A stretch of 64,000 nucleotides of DNA, taken from Rhopalosiphum padi. Its lineage: Eukaryota > Arthropoda > Insecta > Hemiptera > Aphididae. The translations under genes were made by a program, and so were the position numbers. Below are positions 35,756 to 47,829 of this stretch, one piece after another. Within the stretch, counting starts at the first letter, position 1. Every line of letters starts with the position of its first letter. The notes under the pieces were generated by a model. That model saw only the letters and a program-made list of their open reading frames with translations, ran no database searches and was not told where the DNA came from. The stretch is taken from assembly GCF_020882245.1 (NCBI RefSeq), contig NC_083599.1, forward strand, positions 3,782,001 to 3,846,000, written 5' to 3'.

Positions 35756-38079
35756 ATGTTTAAGTCAAAAAATCAACAATGCAATACGAAGGATGTAAAA
35801 GTGTATTTTTTAACTAATTGTTTTAAAGTTAATTTATTGGAAGCTAAAAAAATGCTTAGGAACCCAACTAATGTATCAAACGTTGTTCAATGTTCAAAAC
35901 TTGAGCCACAGCCAGGTAAGTGGTATATTTGTATAAATTGTAATCAAACAGAATTTACCTCAGATGGCATCGAATGGCAAGTAACAGGCACAAATGTATT
36001 ACCAAACGATAAAAACCCTATTGTGCATGTCGAATACTTTGCATCGGAAAATGTACACTTTAAATTAGTTAAAAAAAATCGATATAATGCAATTTTAATC
36101 AACTATGTGGAATCTTCACACTTGAATATTACTAACTCACCGAAAATTGAAACTGAAATCAAAAAATCAAAATCGTTTGTTTCTAAAAAGAGATCTATGA
36201 AAAATATAATGAAAGATCGTTTAAAAATATTCAAAAACTCAAGTAATGAAGAAATAATGGATAATCAATCAACTATTGAACTAATTAAGTAATCATAACT
36301 ATTTTTTAAATTACAACATAATATTATGTCATATATTGTTTTTTCTGTTAGAAACAAAAATATTGACTCGCCCACTTTAGGCGCCGATAACTGTCTTCCA
36401 GGTACTTCGACATCAATCCCTACTTCCGATTGGTAATAATATACTAAACACTTTATGTACTTATTATGTACAATACTATATTACTATATACTTAAGATTT
36501 TAGTTAAAAATAATATATCTATTAATTAATTAACTGTTTTATAGTACAAATGGTGATATACCACTATTGATAAGTAGTACACCATCAAATAGAACTTACA
36601 TAAATGCCAATGATTTGGATATATCGAATGTGGAAAGTTACGAACTTACAACTTCTTGCGATAATACTCATAATAATCCGTAAGTTAAATATTTTATTGA
36701 TAGTTAGGGTTCAGAAATTGATGACTTTTAAACTATAATTATTGACTATAAAAAATTAATCGATCACTTATATAGAACACAATTAATACATACATTAGTG
36801 CAAAATTATAAAAATTTTACTTACCTCAAAATGTCACAAAATGAAACATAAAATTAAGTTTCATATACATAAAACCATCACGGTGTGTATCAACACAAAT
36901 AGTGTGCACGGCAAGGTGAATATAATATATCCACTTTGGTGTACGGCAATTGGCCATTAACAATATTTTAAATGCAACAAGCCACCTAATGAAATTATAA
37001 TTCAATATTTTTTTTTTTTAATTTTTTTGGCGCCAATTCGTGTACAAATATATTACGTTAATTTGTTGATTTTAACCGTAATGCACTTTAATCGTTCGAA
37101 ATAATTATCATTTAAAAATCCAATGTTAAATTTTTTATGAACATATGTGTTTGTGTTCTACGAACTGTTTCTTTTTGTAACTTCACGTAAAAATACTGTA
37201 GAAAGATTTGCGAATTTGTTCTAAACACGACTACGGCGGTAAAGTTGCACTATACACATGCTTATTTCATTTACATATATACATATTATTGTTATTAGCG
37301 TTTGTCATTTCTAGACTACAATTATTAAGTGGTTAGAATGACATTTGTAACATTTATTAGTATTTTTTTTTATTGGTGAGGAAGCCGAGGGAGAGATATG
37401 AAATTTAGTAAATAATATTTTATATTTACATATTATCACTAAGTTAAACAGGAAACTTTGTATTACCTAAAATAAAAAGGCCGTTTGGGAGGATCTATCC
37501 CTTATATAAACTCCGTGAGAACGCCCATAATTATTTAAGACTTACCTCGATGTTGTAAGTAGTGGTCTCTCCCATCAACACACGGAAAAAAAATATTTAC
37601 CAATTAAATTTTAGTGACGAAAATGTATAGTTGGTATATTATAATATTTTAGTGATACAACCATATACTGACATTTACTATAAAGTTTTATTTGTTTTTT
37701 TATTTTTTATTTAAAAATACTATAAAGTTATGGTGAGAGATTTAGTAGTTGTACCAATAAAATTTAGTCGACATGATTAAAATATGATATTAAGATACAA
37801 CAAAATTAAATGGTTATACAAGCTATTAAGCAAGACTGTGAATTTAAAGCACTTAAAAACTGTTAAATGTGCATGCATATATGTACAAAAAAATTGACAA
37901 AATATGCTCTAAAACTTCTTAAAATATGCTCTTATTTTTTTCAAAAAAATATTAAAATTTAACTTTTATTCTTATTTTTTATTAATTTCAGTTTATACAT
38001 TAGTAATATTAGAAATCGGTATGCTTGCATGAGTATAGGACTTATTAGGCTTGACTATTTAAGACTAGAAGATAGGTAG
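35756..38079 (+). CDS. Unrecognised multi-exon gene
   Basis: The exons are 35756-36288, 36352-36432, 36545-36679 and, tentatively, 37992-38079. Every junction falls in phase 2 with GT-AG borders. The first three give 249 full codons, and the fourth would add 29 and a stop (278 residues). The first exon has a Cys-x2-Cys pair in 'GKWYICINCNQTEF', 'NPIVHVEYFASENVHFKLVK', and a basic stretch 'KKRSMKNIMKDRLKIFKN'. Exons 2-3 are Ser/Thr/Asn-rich and probably disordered. I do not recognise the family. The gene lies just upstream of the 38671 duplication, which may have truncated it. Exon 4 rests on phase and acceptor only. Confidence 0.5.
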
Positions 38080-38670
38080 TCAAGTCTAGTTAAGACTAGA
38101 TTAAGAATTAAGATCTTCGTTGTATACTTGTATATAAATATATATATATTTATACTTAAAATTATATAATATGTTATACCTTTAAAGTAGTTATTGCATT
38201 GTACAATCAACGATTTTTGTCATTTGTTATGTACTTGTTGAAATCAGTAAATTAATTTATTCTCGACTTCAAGAGTGCAATAGACAATAATACACGTAAA
38301 ATACCCGATTAAAAAAAGAATAGTACCAAAAAAAGCATTTATAAAAAAAATCGTTAAAACATGTATTTATATATCCTAACTCATAATATATGCAAAAATG
38401 ATTCCATAAGTTTGGTATATGTAAACTGTAAAGTAAATATTAAAATAATACTAAGTAATAATAAAATTGGGTTTTATATTTATTATTTTGTATTTATACA
38501 TTTGTACATTTTGTATTATACAGTGCATTTTATATAATTTACTATGTATTATTTTTTAAACTATGTTTTATATATTATTTATTACATACTTAATTATTTT
38601 ATTTATATACATTTACCCTTAATTATATTTCTTTTAATAGCTATAATATAGCTTATAATATAAATATTTT

Positions 38671-40705
38671 AAATTTTATTAACAAAAATATATTTCACAT
38701 GTTTTCTTTGTCAGAAAATTGCAATAAAAGAAAATATTTTACAAATATGAAATATTTAAATGTCGCCAGATGACTACCACTGTTGAAATTGATATTGATC
38801 AAATTCATCACAAGTAGCATTACAAAATATACAATTAAATGGCTGTTTGACTACACATATTTCATGTAATGCTTTTATATGATTTTCGTCAATTACACGT
38901 GTAATTTTTTGACACCTTATTTTACTATTATCGTCAATACTTATAAAGACTTAATTTGGTGATATAGATAGAAGATGATCAAAACAATGACATTTAAAAA
39001 ATTAATCGTGATACATTGGTTTTTAAATAATTCAACACATTATTTAAAATGTTTTAGAATTAAACTAATAAAAATAATAACAAAATAATACCAATTATTG
39101 GACTTAATTTACGGTCGATATAACTTACTCCATCAGACATAGATAGTCAAAATTCAATTCTGTCGAATAACATCAGTGGAAGTCGAAAGATCATATAGTC
39201 GGTATAGGACGGTATAAGGCAATTTTACGACCAAATCTAAGATCTATTAAATTTGAAAATTTAAAAATTCACGTTACCATAAATTATAAACAATATAATT
39301 TTTATTTTTTTTTTATATATTTTTAATACCTTTTTTTTTTTTAATAATAATTTTACTATTAAGATATAATTTGTTTCATTAGAAACTCATATGGATATAT
39401 TATATAATAAAATAATAATAAATAAATCATTTTAGTAAAATATAAATTTTGAAATTTTTAACACATATTTTGGTTTCATAAATACATATAAATCTGAGTC
39501 CTACTAATAAGTAAATAAAACAATCATTAAAAAAGATAATAGCCAATAACCATAAAAAAAATATGTCTGGAACACTTTATATATTTCAGAATGAAAACAT
39601 TTAAAATATTCTAATTTGTACTTAAATTAATCTTTTAAACATTATAAAATAATATCATACAATAATTAAATTTATATTAATACATTATTATAGTTTATTT
39701 ACAGATTCTTCATAATATACATAATATAGATAGCTTATAATATAAATATTTTAAATTTTATTAACAAAAATATATTTCACATGTTCATTTCATGATGTTT
39801 AAGTTTTCACTGTCAGAAAATTACAATAAAAGTAAATATTTTACAAATATGAAATTATTAAACGTCGCCTAATGTACACCACTGTTGAATTTGATAATGA
39901 TCAAAATCAGCACAAATCGCTTTACAAAATATACAGTAAAATGGCTGTTTGACCACACAAAATTCACGTAATGCTTTTATATGGTTTTCATCAATTATAC
40001 CTGTAATTTTTGGTGGTAAGAATTTACTTTCATCGTGAAGTTTTATATAGACTATATTAGGTTTTTGGTTATCAGTCTTTCTAATTCTATCTCTTGTTTT
40101 CTTCTGTTTGGTGAAATAAAGTTTGGAATTAAAAATTGAACTATCTTCACTTGACGCATTTGGGTTTAAATTTGTTTGACCGTGAAAATTTTTCATATGT
40201 GTTTTATATGACGCATGACATGAATAATATTTACAGCAGATTTCACAATATTTTTTCTTCTGTTTAGTCTGTTTTCTTGATTTTTTTTGATTGTTTTTAA
40301 TAGTCATATTTATTTAAGTCAGTTGATAAATGTCTGGTTATTAAAAAAACAGGTAAATATTTCTAGAAGTAAAAATGTTCGTTTTTGATGATTTTTTTTG
40401 TCACATATAAATATTCACTTTTTCAATCAAATTTGAGAAAAAATTAGTGTTCGATGTGTTCATAAAAATATTATGATATTCAGTCAACCTGTCAACAATT
40501 GAAAAAAACCATTGATTTTTGTGACATTAAGTTAACAAAATAATAATTATATCATTATAATTTATAAGCAAATATTATATTTTAAAAGGAAATCTATTTT
40601 ATTAAATTTTTATACTTGTTTAAAAATGTTAAAGGAATACTTTATACCATAACAAAATAATGACTATTGATTCTATAATGATGTATTTGTGTGTGTGTGT
40701 GTGTT
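38671..40705. repeat. Segmental duplication copy 2 (partner 28876-30911)
   Basis: This near-identical partner holds the same zinc-finger remnant (about 38756), hAT relic (about 39082-39506) and intact zinc-finger gene (39858-40307). To its left, 'gcttataatataaatatttt' at about 38651 also matches the internal repeat at 29940. The breakpoint therefore lies in a sequence that recurs within the unit, which would favour unequal recombination. Confidence 0.93.
39858..40307 (-). CDS. Small C2H2 zinc-finger protein, paralogue C duplicate
   Basis: The encoded 149 residues are identical to those at 30064-30513, including the finger Cys21, Cys24, His37, His42 and the C-terminal Cys-rich segment. Because the whole 2 kb block is duplicated, any proximal promoter was copied with it. 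There is no sign of decay. Whether both are transcribed cannot be told from sequence. Confidence 0.6.
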   Translation of the reverse strand: MTIKNNQKKSRKQTKQKKKYCEICCKYYSCHASYKTHMKNFHGQTNLNPNASSEDSSIFNSKLYFTKQKKTRDRIRKTDNQKPNIVYIKLHDESKFLPPKITGIIDENHIKALREFCVVKQPFYCIFCKAICADFDHYQIQQWCTLGDV

Positions 40706-41464
40706 TGTCATCATTTGTTGGGGCAGTAAAAATGCTTTTTAAATTGTGGGGTTGGGTCCTGGTATATAATTGGTTCAAGTTGAAATTTTAGAGTACAAAT
40801 TGCCAATACTTTTCTTAATAATTGAGGAAAAACAAAAAGGGAATTATTATTCAAAATAAAACAGTTGAGTTTAAATATTGTTAATATTTTGGGTATAAGG
40901 GGATGTACAGGCAGCAGATAAACTGCAACTTCACAAACAATCTAGTCACACAAACATGTCTTTGTTTTCTTAACCGATTACCCATATTGTTGCTAGTATG
41001 TAGCTGATTCATACAAAATTACAGTTATTACAACTTTTTTGACCATAATTTAAAATAATTCTATTGATATTAAATATGAGTTATAAACATGTTTTGTGTG
41101 TGTATTGTCGTTGATTTTAAATTTTAATGAAAAATAAATAATTTTTGATCATTGGGTGAAAAAAAATACATAAAAATTTGTAAAATCATAAATTAATTGT
41201 TGAACAATTTAATGATTAAAATTTAAACATTAACTAGTTGTCATTCAGTTAATTTTAGTTTTAAAGCCTTGATTAAGAGATCAAAATAACTTAAAATTGA
41301 ATTTTTACAAAATTGGTATTAAAAACACCTGTTGCTATGTAATAAAAATCAAGTTGTATTGTACTACAAGAAATATAAATTTAAAAATATATATTTTTTA
41401 TTCCCTATCTCCTACAGAAAATCTGATATTCATTTGAGGTCACCCAACTGAAATGTTTAATGTT
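40706..41464. other. Unassigned repeat-like DNA
   Basis: No gene is seen. The segment at about 40900-41010, with 'caaacatgtctttgttttct', looks like an interspersed repeat, but I cannot name it. Confidence 0.3.
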
Positions 41465-44412
41465 ATCTAAGGAAACACACTAATTTTAATGCTTAGTAGT
41501 GTTTTTGGTAAGTTTGATGTAATAATATTAAGTGAAACCTGGATGTATATTGAGTTAAATGATATATTAAACGGATATTGTAGTATAAATTCATTGGGAG
41601 AACTGAATAAAAATGATTCCGTCACAATTTTTAGTAAAAATATTTTTTTACTGTCACAAGCATTTAAAAAAAAGTAATATCTGATTGCAATTCTATTACA
41701 ATACTATTTGAATTAGATAAATTAAAAATTTCAGTAATATGTATATATAGGTCGCCACAATGTATTATTGATAGCTTTTATTGCAATTTGAATACATATT
41801 TAGAACAATTAAATAATAACAATATGCACTATGTTATAGCAGGAGACATTAACATTAATATTAATGATTTACTAATTTCTACCGATTATCTTTATGTTAA
41901 TAATTTGCAAGCATTAATAATTAAATGTCATATCACCCACCACTATGGAACGATATTAAGCTTTAATGCTCAACCAATAGACTTTAATCATAACAAACAA
42001 ACAAAATTCGAAAATGTCATTTATAAAATTAACATTAACTATTTAAATCTGACATTAAAATCTGAAAATTGGTCTAGTATATTAAACTCCGCATGTCCTG
42101 ATAATGCTTTAAATATTTTTAATACTAAAATGAATGAGGTTATAAAAAAGTCATCATTCCTTAAAATAATAAAAATATCCAATAAATATGCAAAAATTAA
42201 AGAATGGATTACAAAAGGACTTATTATTTCAATAAGAAACAAAGACAAAATATTAAGATTTTGTCTATTTGACATTAAATTAAAATTGAAGCTAAATCGA
42301 TATAAAAACATTTTATGCGCTGTAATTAGAATGGCAAAAATATTATTTTATCAGAAATCTTTAAAAAGCATTAAAAAAAATCTAGTTCAAAAAAAAATTT
42401 GGAAAATGATTAATGAAATAACCGGTAAAGTAAAATCTAAATATAGCAACATAAATAAAATAAAGCAAGGTGGAGGTAATTTGTTAGAAGATGAATTTAG
42501 TATTTGTAATGAATTTAATTCCTTCTTTGTGAATGTAGGTAAGAACATTGAAAATAAAATTTGATGAATTAAGATGGGATACTCAAAATTGTAGCTGTCA
42601 TAATAATAAATCTATATTTTTAAATCCAATTCGCAAGGTAGAATAGAAAATATACTAATAAACTTAAAGATCATACATCTTATATTGAAAATAATATTTC
42701 TAACTACATTCTAAAAAATACAGTTCATAACATTTCATACCCGTTATGTATTATTTTTAACTTGTCTTTATCTACTGGTATTTACCCTTCAAATTTAAAA
42801 AAATGCATAGTAATTCCTATATTTAAAACAGGTAATAAGTTATTTTGTAATAATTACAGACCAATTTCTTTATCTCTTAGCCTTTCCAAAATATTTGAAA
42901 AATGTATTAAATCCAGATTAATGATTGCAATTATTTTTCTAAAAATCAATTTGGATTCTTATAATGTAAATCTACAACTGATGCCCATTTGATCGTTAAT
43001 AACTACATACATTAAAATTTAGATACAAGTCGAAAAGTAATGGGTATATTCTTGGATGTTAAAAAAGCATTTGATAGTGTGAATCATGAGAAACTTCTAA
43101 AAAAACTAAATTATGCTGGAATCCGTGGCACTGCAAACAATATAATTAAATCATTCTTAGCTAATCGAATACAAGAGATAAAATTAAATAATACTTATAG
43201 CACTTCATTAGATATGGAGTACTACAAGGTACAGTCCTGGGACCTATATTATTTATTTTATATATAAATGGTTTATTGAACCTGAATATTGACGCTAAAA
43301 TAATTTCTTTTGCTGACAATACAATAATATTGATCTAAGAAGAAAGCATTCCAAGTTTATATAACAAAGCTAACCTAGTTAAATTGTGGTTTGATAATGA
43401 TTTCCTAGAGCTTAATCTTGAAAAAACTAAACACGTTATTTTTAGTATACAATAGGGAACTATACAACATAATTTTATTTTAACGGATTATTCTGACACA
43501 TGTATAGCTAATAAGTATTTAAATTATACATGTAAAAATATTGATAAAGTTAATAGCATAAAACACATAGGTAGGCTACATATGGATAGCAACTTGAAAT
43601 GGAATAAGCACATTGACTATGTAATAACAACAGTTAGACAATTTTTCTTTATCTTTAGAAACATAAGAGATATACTAGACAAGAAATACTTAAAAATAAT
43701 TTATGTTTCTTTCTGCAACCAGTTATTACATATTATGGTATTGAAATATGGAGAGGAACATTTAATACTCACTTAATTAAGTTAAAAAATATTCTAAATA
43801 AAATAATAAATATATTCTGAAGTTACTTTGTTTATATAGTACATGTCTCATTCATAATGATCTCAATGTGTTCGGTTTTGATAAATTATTTAAAAAAAAC
43901 TTAATTTTACTAGCTTATAAAAATAAAAACTGTTTAATTACATGTAAGCATAATTATAATACTAGATATAAGAAAAATATTAATATAATTAAAACAAATT
44001 GTAAAAAACATTTTGGATTGCAAAATTGTAGTAATACTGCAACTGAGCTATGTATATCATTAAATATTAATTTTAATAAATATCAAAATACTTCTAGTTT
44101 TAAAAATGCTTTACTCAAAATAATTTAATTTTCTGCATATTATTAATGTTTATTATATTTCTATTCTGTGTTCATAAAAGATATTGTATTTAAAAAAGTT
44201 AAATGTCATGTATATTGTTTTTGTTATTTTCGATTAATAAGAATGTAAATACCTATTTTTTAACTATGTAAAAAAGTAATTTTTCTTTTTATATACGTAA
44301 GAACTCTGACCTCCATCACAAGCAACCTTAAAGGAGGTTGAGCAAGTTTATTGTTTTAATTATGCAAAATGTATAACGATGTATTGTATAATCTTACAAA
44401 ATAAATAAATAA
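41465..44412 (+). mobile_element. Non-LTR retrotransposon (LINE), decayed
   Basis: Broken plus-strand frames give, in order, an APE-type endonuclease ('DVIILSETWM', 'YVIAGDININI') and a reverse transcriptase. The latter shows 'VIPIFKTGNKLFCNNYRPIS' and 'GIFLDVKKAFDSVNHEKLLK', with the catalytic box reading FADN instead of xADD. A 3' region follows ('GRLHMDSNLKWNKHIDYV', 'HNYNTRYKKN'). It ends in a short AATA-type tail at about 44400-44412. Frameshifts near 41670, 42560, 42990 and 43260 and the damaged catalytic box make it inactive. It lacks ORF1, so it is 5'-truncated. It appears to be of the Jockey/CR1 group, like the fragment at 11345-12060. Confidence 0.88.
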
Positions 44413-44444
44413 GTATATTATCATGTATCAATAAATATGAATAA

Positions 44445-45585
44445 GTCAAACTGCTCAAGTCAACGATGAATTCCACAACGACAGATGGGTTTTTTCTTTA
44501 AAATTCCTCTAAATTAAAAGTGAAATAAAATATAACTAACGAATAATAATATCATATGATGTGCATATATCAGCTACATATCAGTTAATATATATATATA
44601 TATAGGATCAAACATGAGTAGTGAGCTGTGAGCACATTTGTCGAAGTCTCGAGTACCGGAACACGAAATCAATATTATGATGAATGATCAAAAGTTAGTG
44701 ATAACTGATAAGCAATATAGGAAAGAAGGAAATCTTCCCTTGCCTTGGTATTTCATATTATTATTAACGACTATTAAGGTGACTTTTGCCCGGGCAACGC
44801 CAGGTGGGACAGCTAGTGACTAATACATTTCAAAATACTCGGTACTTAACTGAGTCTTTTACTATTGTATTTAGTTATTAACATTTAAATACAAAATGAA
44901 GCAATATTGTAATGCTTTGAGAGTAGGTATTAAAATATTTTAAAATTAATTGATATGTATACATATTATAAACATTATTACCTAATACTATTTTATACAA
45001 ACAATTTAATTAACAACTTACTTTCTCAGATTTAATTCTCGGGTATGACCGCAAGCGTTCTATTTTGAAAATGAAAATGCCTCAATGGTTCAAAGAGAAC
45101 TGCCCAGATACATCAACAACCATGTGAAATGTGAATATTGTGAATGCTTGGAAACTGCTCAACAGAAAACGACAAATGTTATAATCACTTGTTGAAATAG
45201 TAAACAACATATCAATCCTTATCAATAAATAACCATTATTTAATAATTTTATTAATTTTAAATTTATAAATTAAAAAATAAGTGTATTAAATTCTGTTTT
45301 TTATACAAAATTAAAAATGTTGATTTTGATATTATGACGAATTTTGTCGTCAACAATTTTATAGAAAATGCGTGTAATAACGAGCGTTCCGTTAGGTTAT
45401 GTATCGGTTTCGTGGTATACGGTTTAAGCGTGGGCGGTCCGTATAAGATTGTATTCACCAAAATACGCCATCTTCTAGATGGTTCTACATAATACGCACT
45501 TGTTGCGACGATCATCGCGAAGCACGACAAACCACCAACCGACAAAAGGTCACACGACGGTTGTTGTCGTACAGGATTATGTCGT
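44445..45585. repeat. Segmental duplication copy (partner 31397-32549)
   Basis: Collinear with 31397-32549 and beginning 33 bases after the LINE tail. It includes a Helitron-like 3' end at 44816 (CTAG then T after 'gcccgggcaacgccaggtgg'). Beyond 45585 the flank resembles 36841-37140 instead, so the two copies have different right neighbours. Confidence 0.88.
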
Positions 45586-46065
45586 TTCCCTTATCAAAAT
45601 TCGACATAAAACAATTTCGGTGAATATCAACACGAATCGTGTGAACGGCAAGGTGGATATTATAATATTATTATATCCACACAAATATGTTACATTAATT
45701 TGTTAATTTTAACCGTGCACCAATCGTTTGAAATAATTATCATTTAAAAATCCAATGTTACATATTTTGTTATGAATATATTTGTTTGTGTCCAAACCTA
45801 ACCGGTGTAGGGGGGGGTGGGTTGAACCTCAAACACCTCCCCGTATTTACGTGCTGCCTGTAAATACTTGGTTCAGGACACCAAAGTTCACGGGAATTCG
45901 GTTATTTGACATGGTCGTAGTATACAATTCAAAACGTATAATATACAACATAATATTATATCTTTAAATTATTTTTAAATGTTAAATTATTGTAACTATG
46001 GCTATATGAAATGATTTGGTGAAAATCCGATGTAAATAAAATTATTACTTTAGGAGATATTAAGA
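45586..46065. repeat. Diverged repeat related to 36841-37140 and 48441-48600
   Basis: Words such as 'tatcaacacgaatcgtgtg' and 'aaaaatccaatgtta' recur in order at 36841-37140. 'ggacaccaaagttcacggga' recurs near 48449. These look like pieces of one old dispersed repeat. No coding potential is evident. Confidence 0.5.
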
Positions 46066-46592
46066 AATGTAAAATAGCCGCGTGACGTCATTGGGCCCTA
46101 CTCTTCGTAATTGCCTATCTTATACGTGTAAAAGTTCCTCGCTTCTCACAACGATTTACCCACCTAAACATTTTATTTTTGAAATTTAATTTATGTAAAT
46201 ATGTGTGGTTTTATGTGTTTTAGACGACGCAAGAATCAGAATTTCAATATGACGTTTAGTTTTTTAAATATTAAAAATCTTATAAGAGACATTGCGTCAT
46301 GGCGGTCGGCGGATCCGTTGTTCGAACGCCGCGCGCCGCTCGCCATGACGTGCTGTTTAACTAAAATGTCTCTTATAAGATTTTTGATATTTAAAAAACT
46401 AAACGTCATATTGAAATTCTGATTCTTGCGTCGTCTTAAACACATAAAACCACACATATTTACATAAATTAAATTTCAAAAATAAAATGTTTAGGTGGGT
46501 AAATCGTTGTGAGAAGCGAGGAACTTTTACACGTATAAGATAGGCAATTACGAAGAGTAGGGCCCAATGACGTCACGCGGCTATTTTACATT
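46066..46592. repeat. Long near-perfect inverted repeat (527 bp)
   Basis: The arms start 'aatgtaaaatagccgcgtg' and end with its exact inverse. They run about 228 bp each with almost no mismatch, meeting around a GC-rich centre (46300-46360) that itself contains 'gtcatggcg' and its inverse 'cgccatgac'. Mirror-image 73-codon frames on both strands (46201-46422 and 46236-46457) start with the same sequence, purely a result of the symmetry. It looks like a fold-back MITE. I found no flanking target duplication. Confidence 0.9.
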
Positions 46593-47786
46593 GCTCATAA
46601 GTCATAACTTATTGAATAATGTGAGTAGAAACGTAAAACCTATACCATTATCCTTAGAATTGAACATTCTTTCGAATAAAAAAAACTTATTTTTTGTGTT
46701 GTGTGCTCCTTTAATACCGAAACAGTCTATACGGGGCACAGACGGTGCAGTCCTGTCCGTACGTTATTGTGTTGTAGGTACGCGTATGTATAGGCAATTG
46801 GTATACACTCGAGAAAAATACCGTTTCCTTAGTTGCTGAACGCCGTGCTTTGTTAAGTTTATATATTAATATTTTAAATTCGCTTTTAAATGAAAAGACA
46901 CCAAATAGGTGTATTGGCATAATAAATAAACGCTGGTTTTCTACAATTTTGTGTCTTTCCATTACATTATCAAGTACATACCTACATAACAACTTATTCT
47001 GTACCACAATTAAAACGTGTTCTGTAACAAGACACGCAACAACAACGTGCGGGTGTAAACAGATAAAGCCAACCGATTTTTTCAAACAAAAATAATTAAT
47101 AATAATTTGTAAAAAATATAAAAATGTAATAATTTACAATCAATAATAATAGTAATAAGTAATAACATTATACATACACAGTAGTCATAGTACATTGTTA
47201 TACGAATAAATTTAATTAATATATTATTAGACGAGTAATGAAAATTTTCATTTATCATTCTTAGCTTTAAAATACTTATTATTATTTCATTTTGAAAAAT
47301 TATTAATTGTGCCAAAACTACGTGGCGTCCAGAAACCGGACACACTGCTATTGAACTCAAAGATAAACTACCTACTGGGACGTTGTTGGCTCATTGTTAA
47401 TTGTTATCCGCAGATGTTTTTAATCGCCGTAAACATGAAAAACGTCTTTTGCACACGACGCAGTATTCGTAGGACAAGTACAAACGTATATAATACCTTT
47501 GAACCTACTATGTATTGTCAGGGACTTGCACCCACGTATTCACACCACTGATGGCGTGTCTCTTTGTGATCGGTTCTCGGTATCTCACTGTTGCTCTTGA
47601 CTCTTGAGAGATCTATATATATAATGGTCGTGTGTTGAAATATTTTAAATTCTTCTTTTAACTATTCCGGTGTTAGTGAAACCACAAATGTATTCATTAA
47701 ATATGCGCATACATATATATTCATACCATACAAATATATGTATTTAAATAATGAATGAATTATTTGCATATTCAATTCATATTACG

Positions 47787-47829
<43 letters not shown>

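Noticed and set aside
46201..46457. Mirror-image 73-codon frames on both strands
   Set aside because: Their identity follows from the inverted repeat; no evidence of a real protein.
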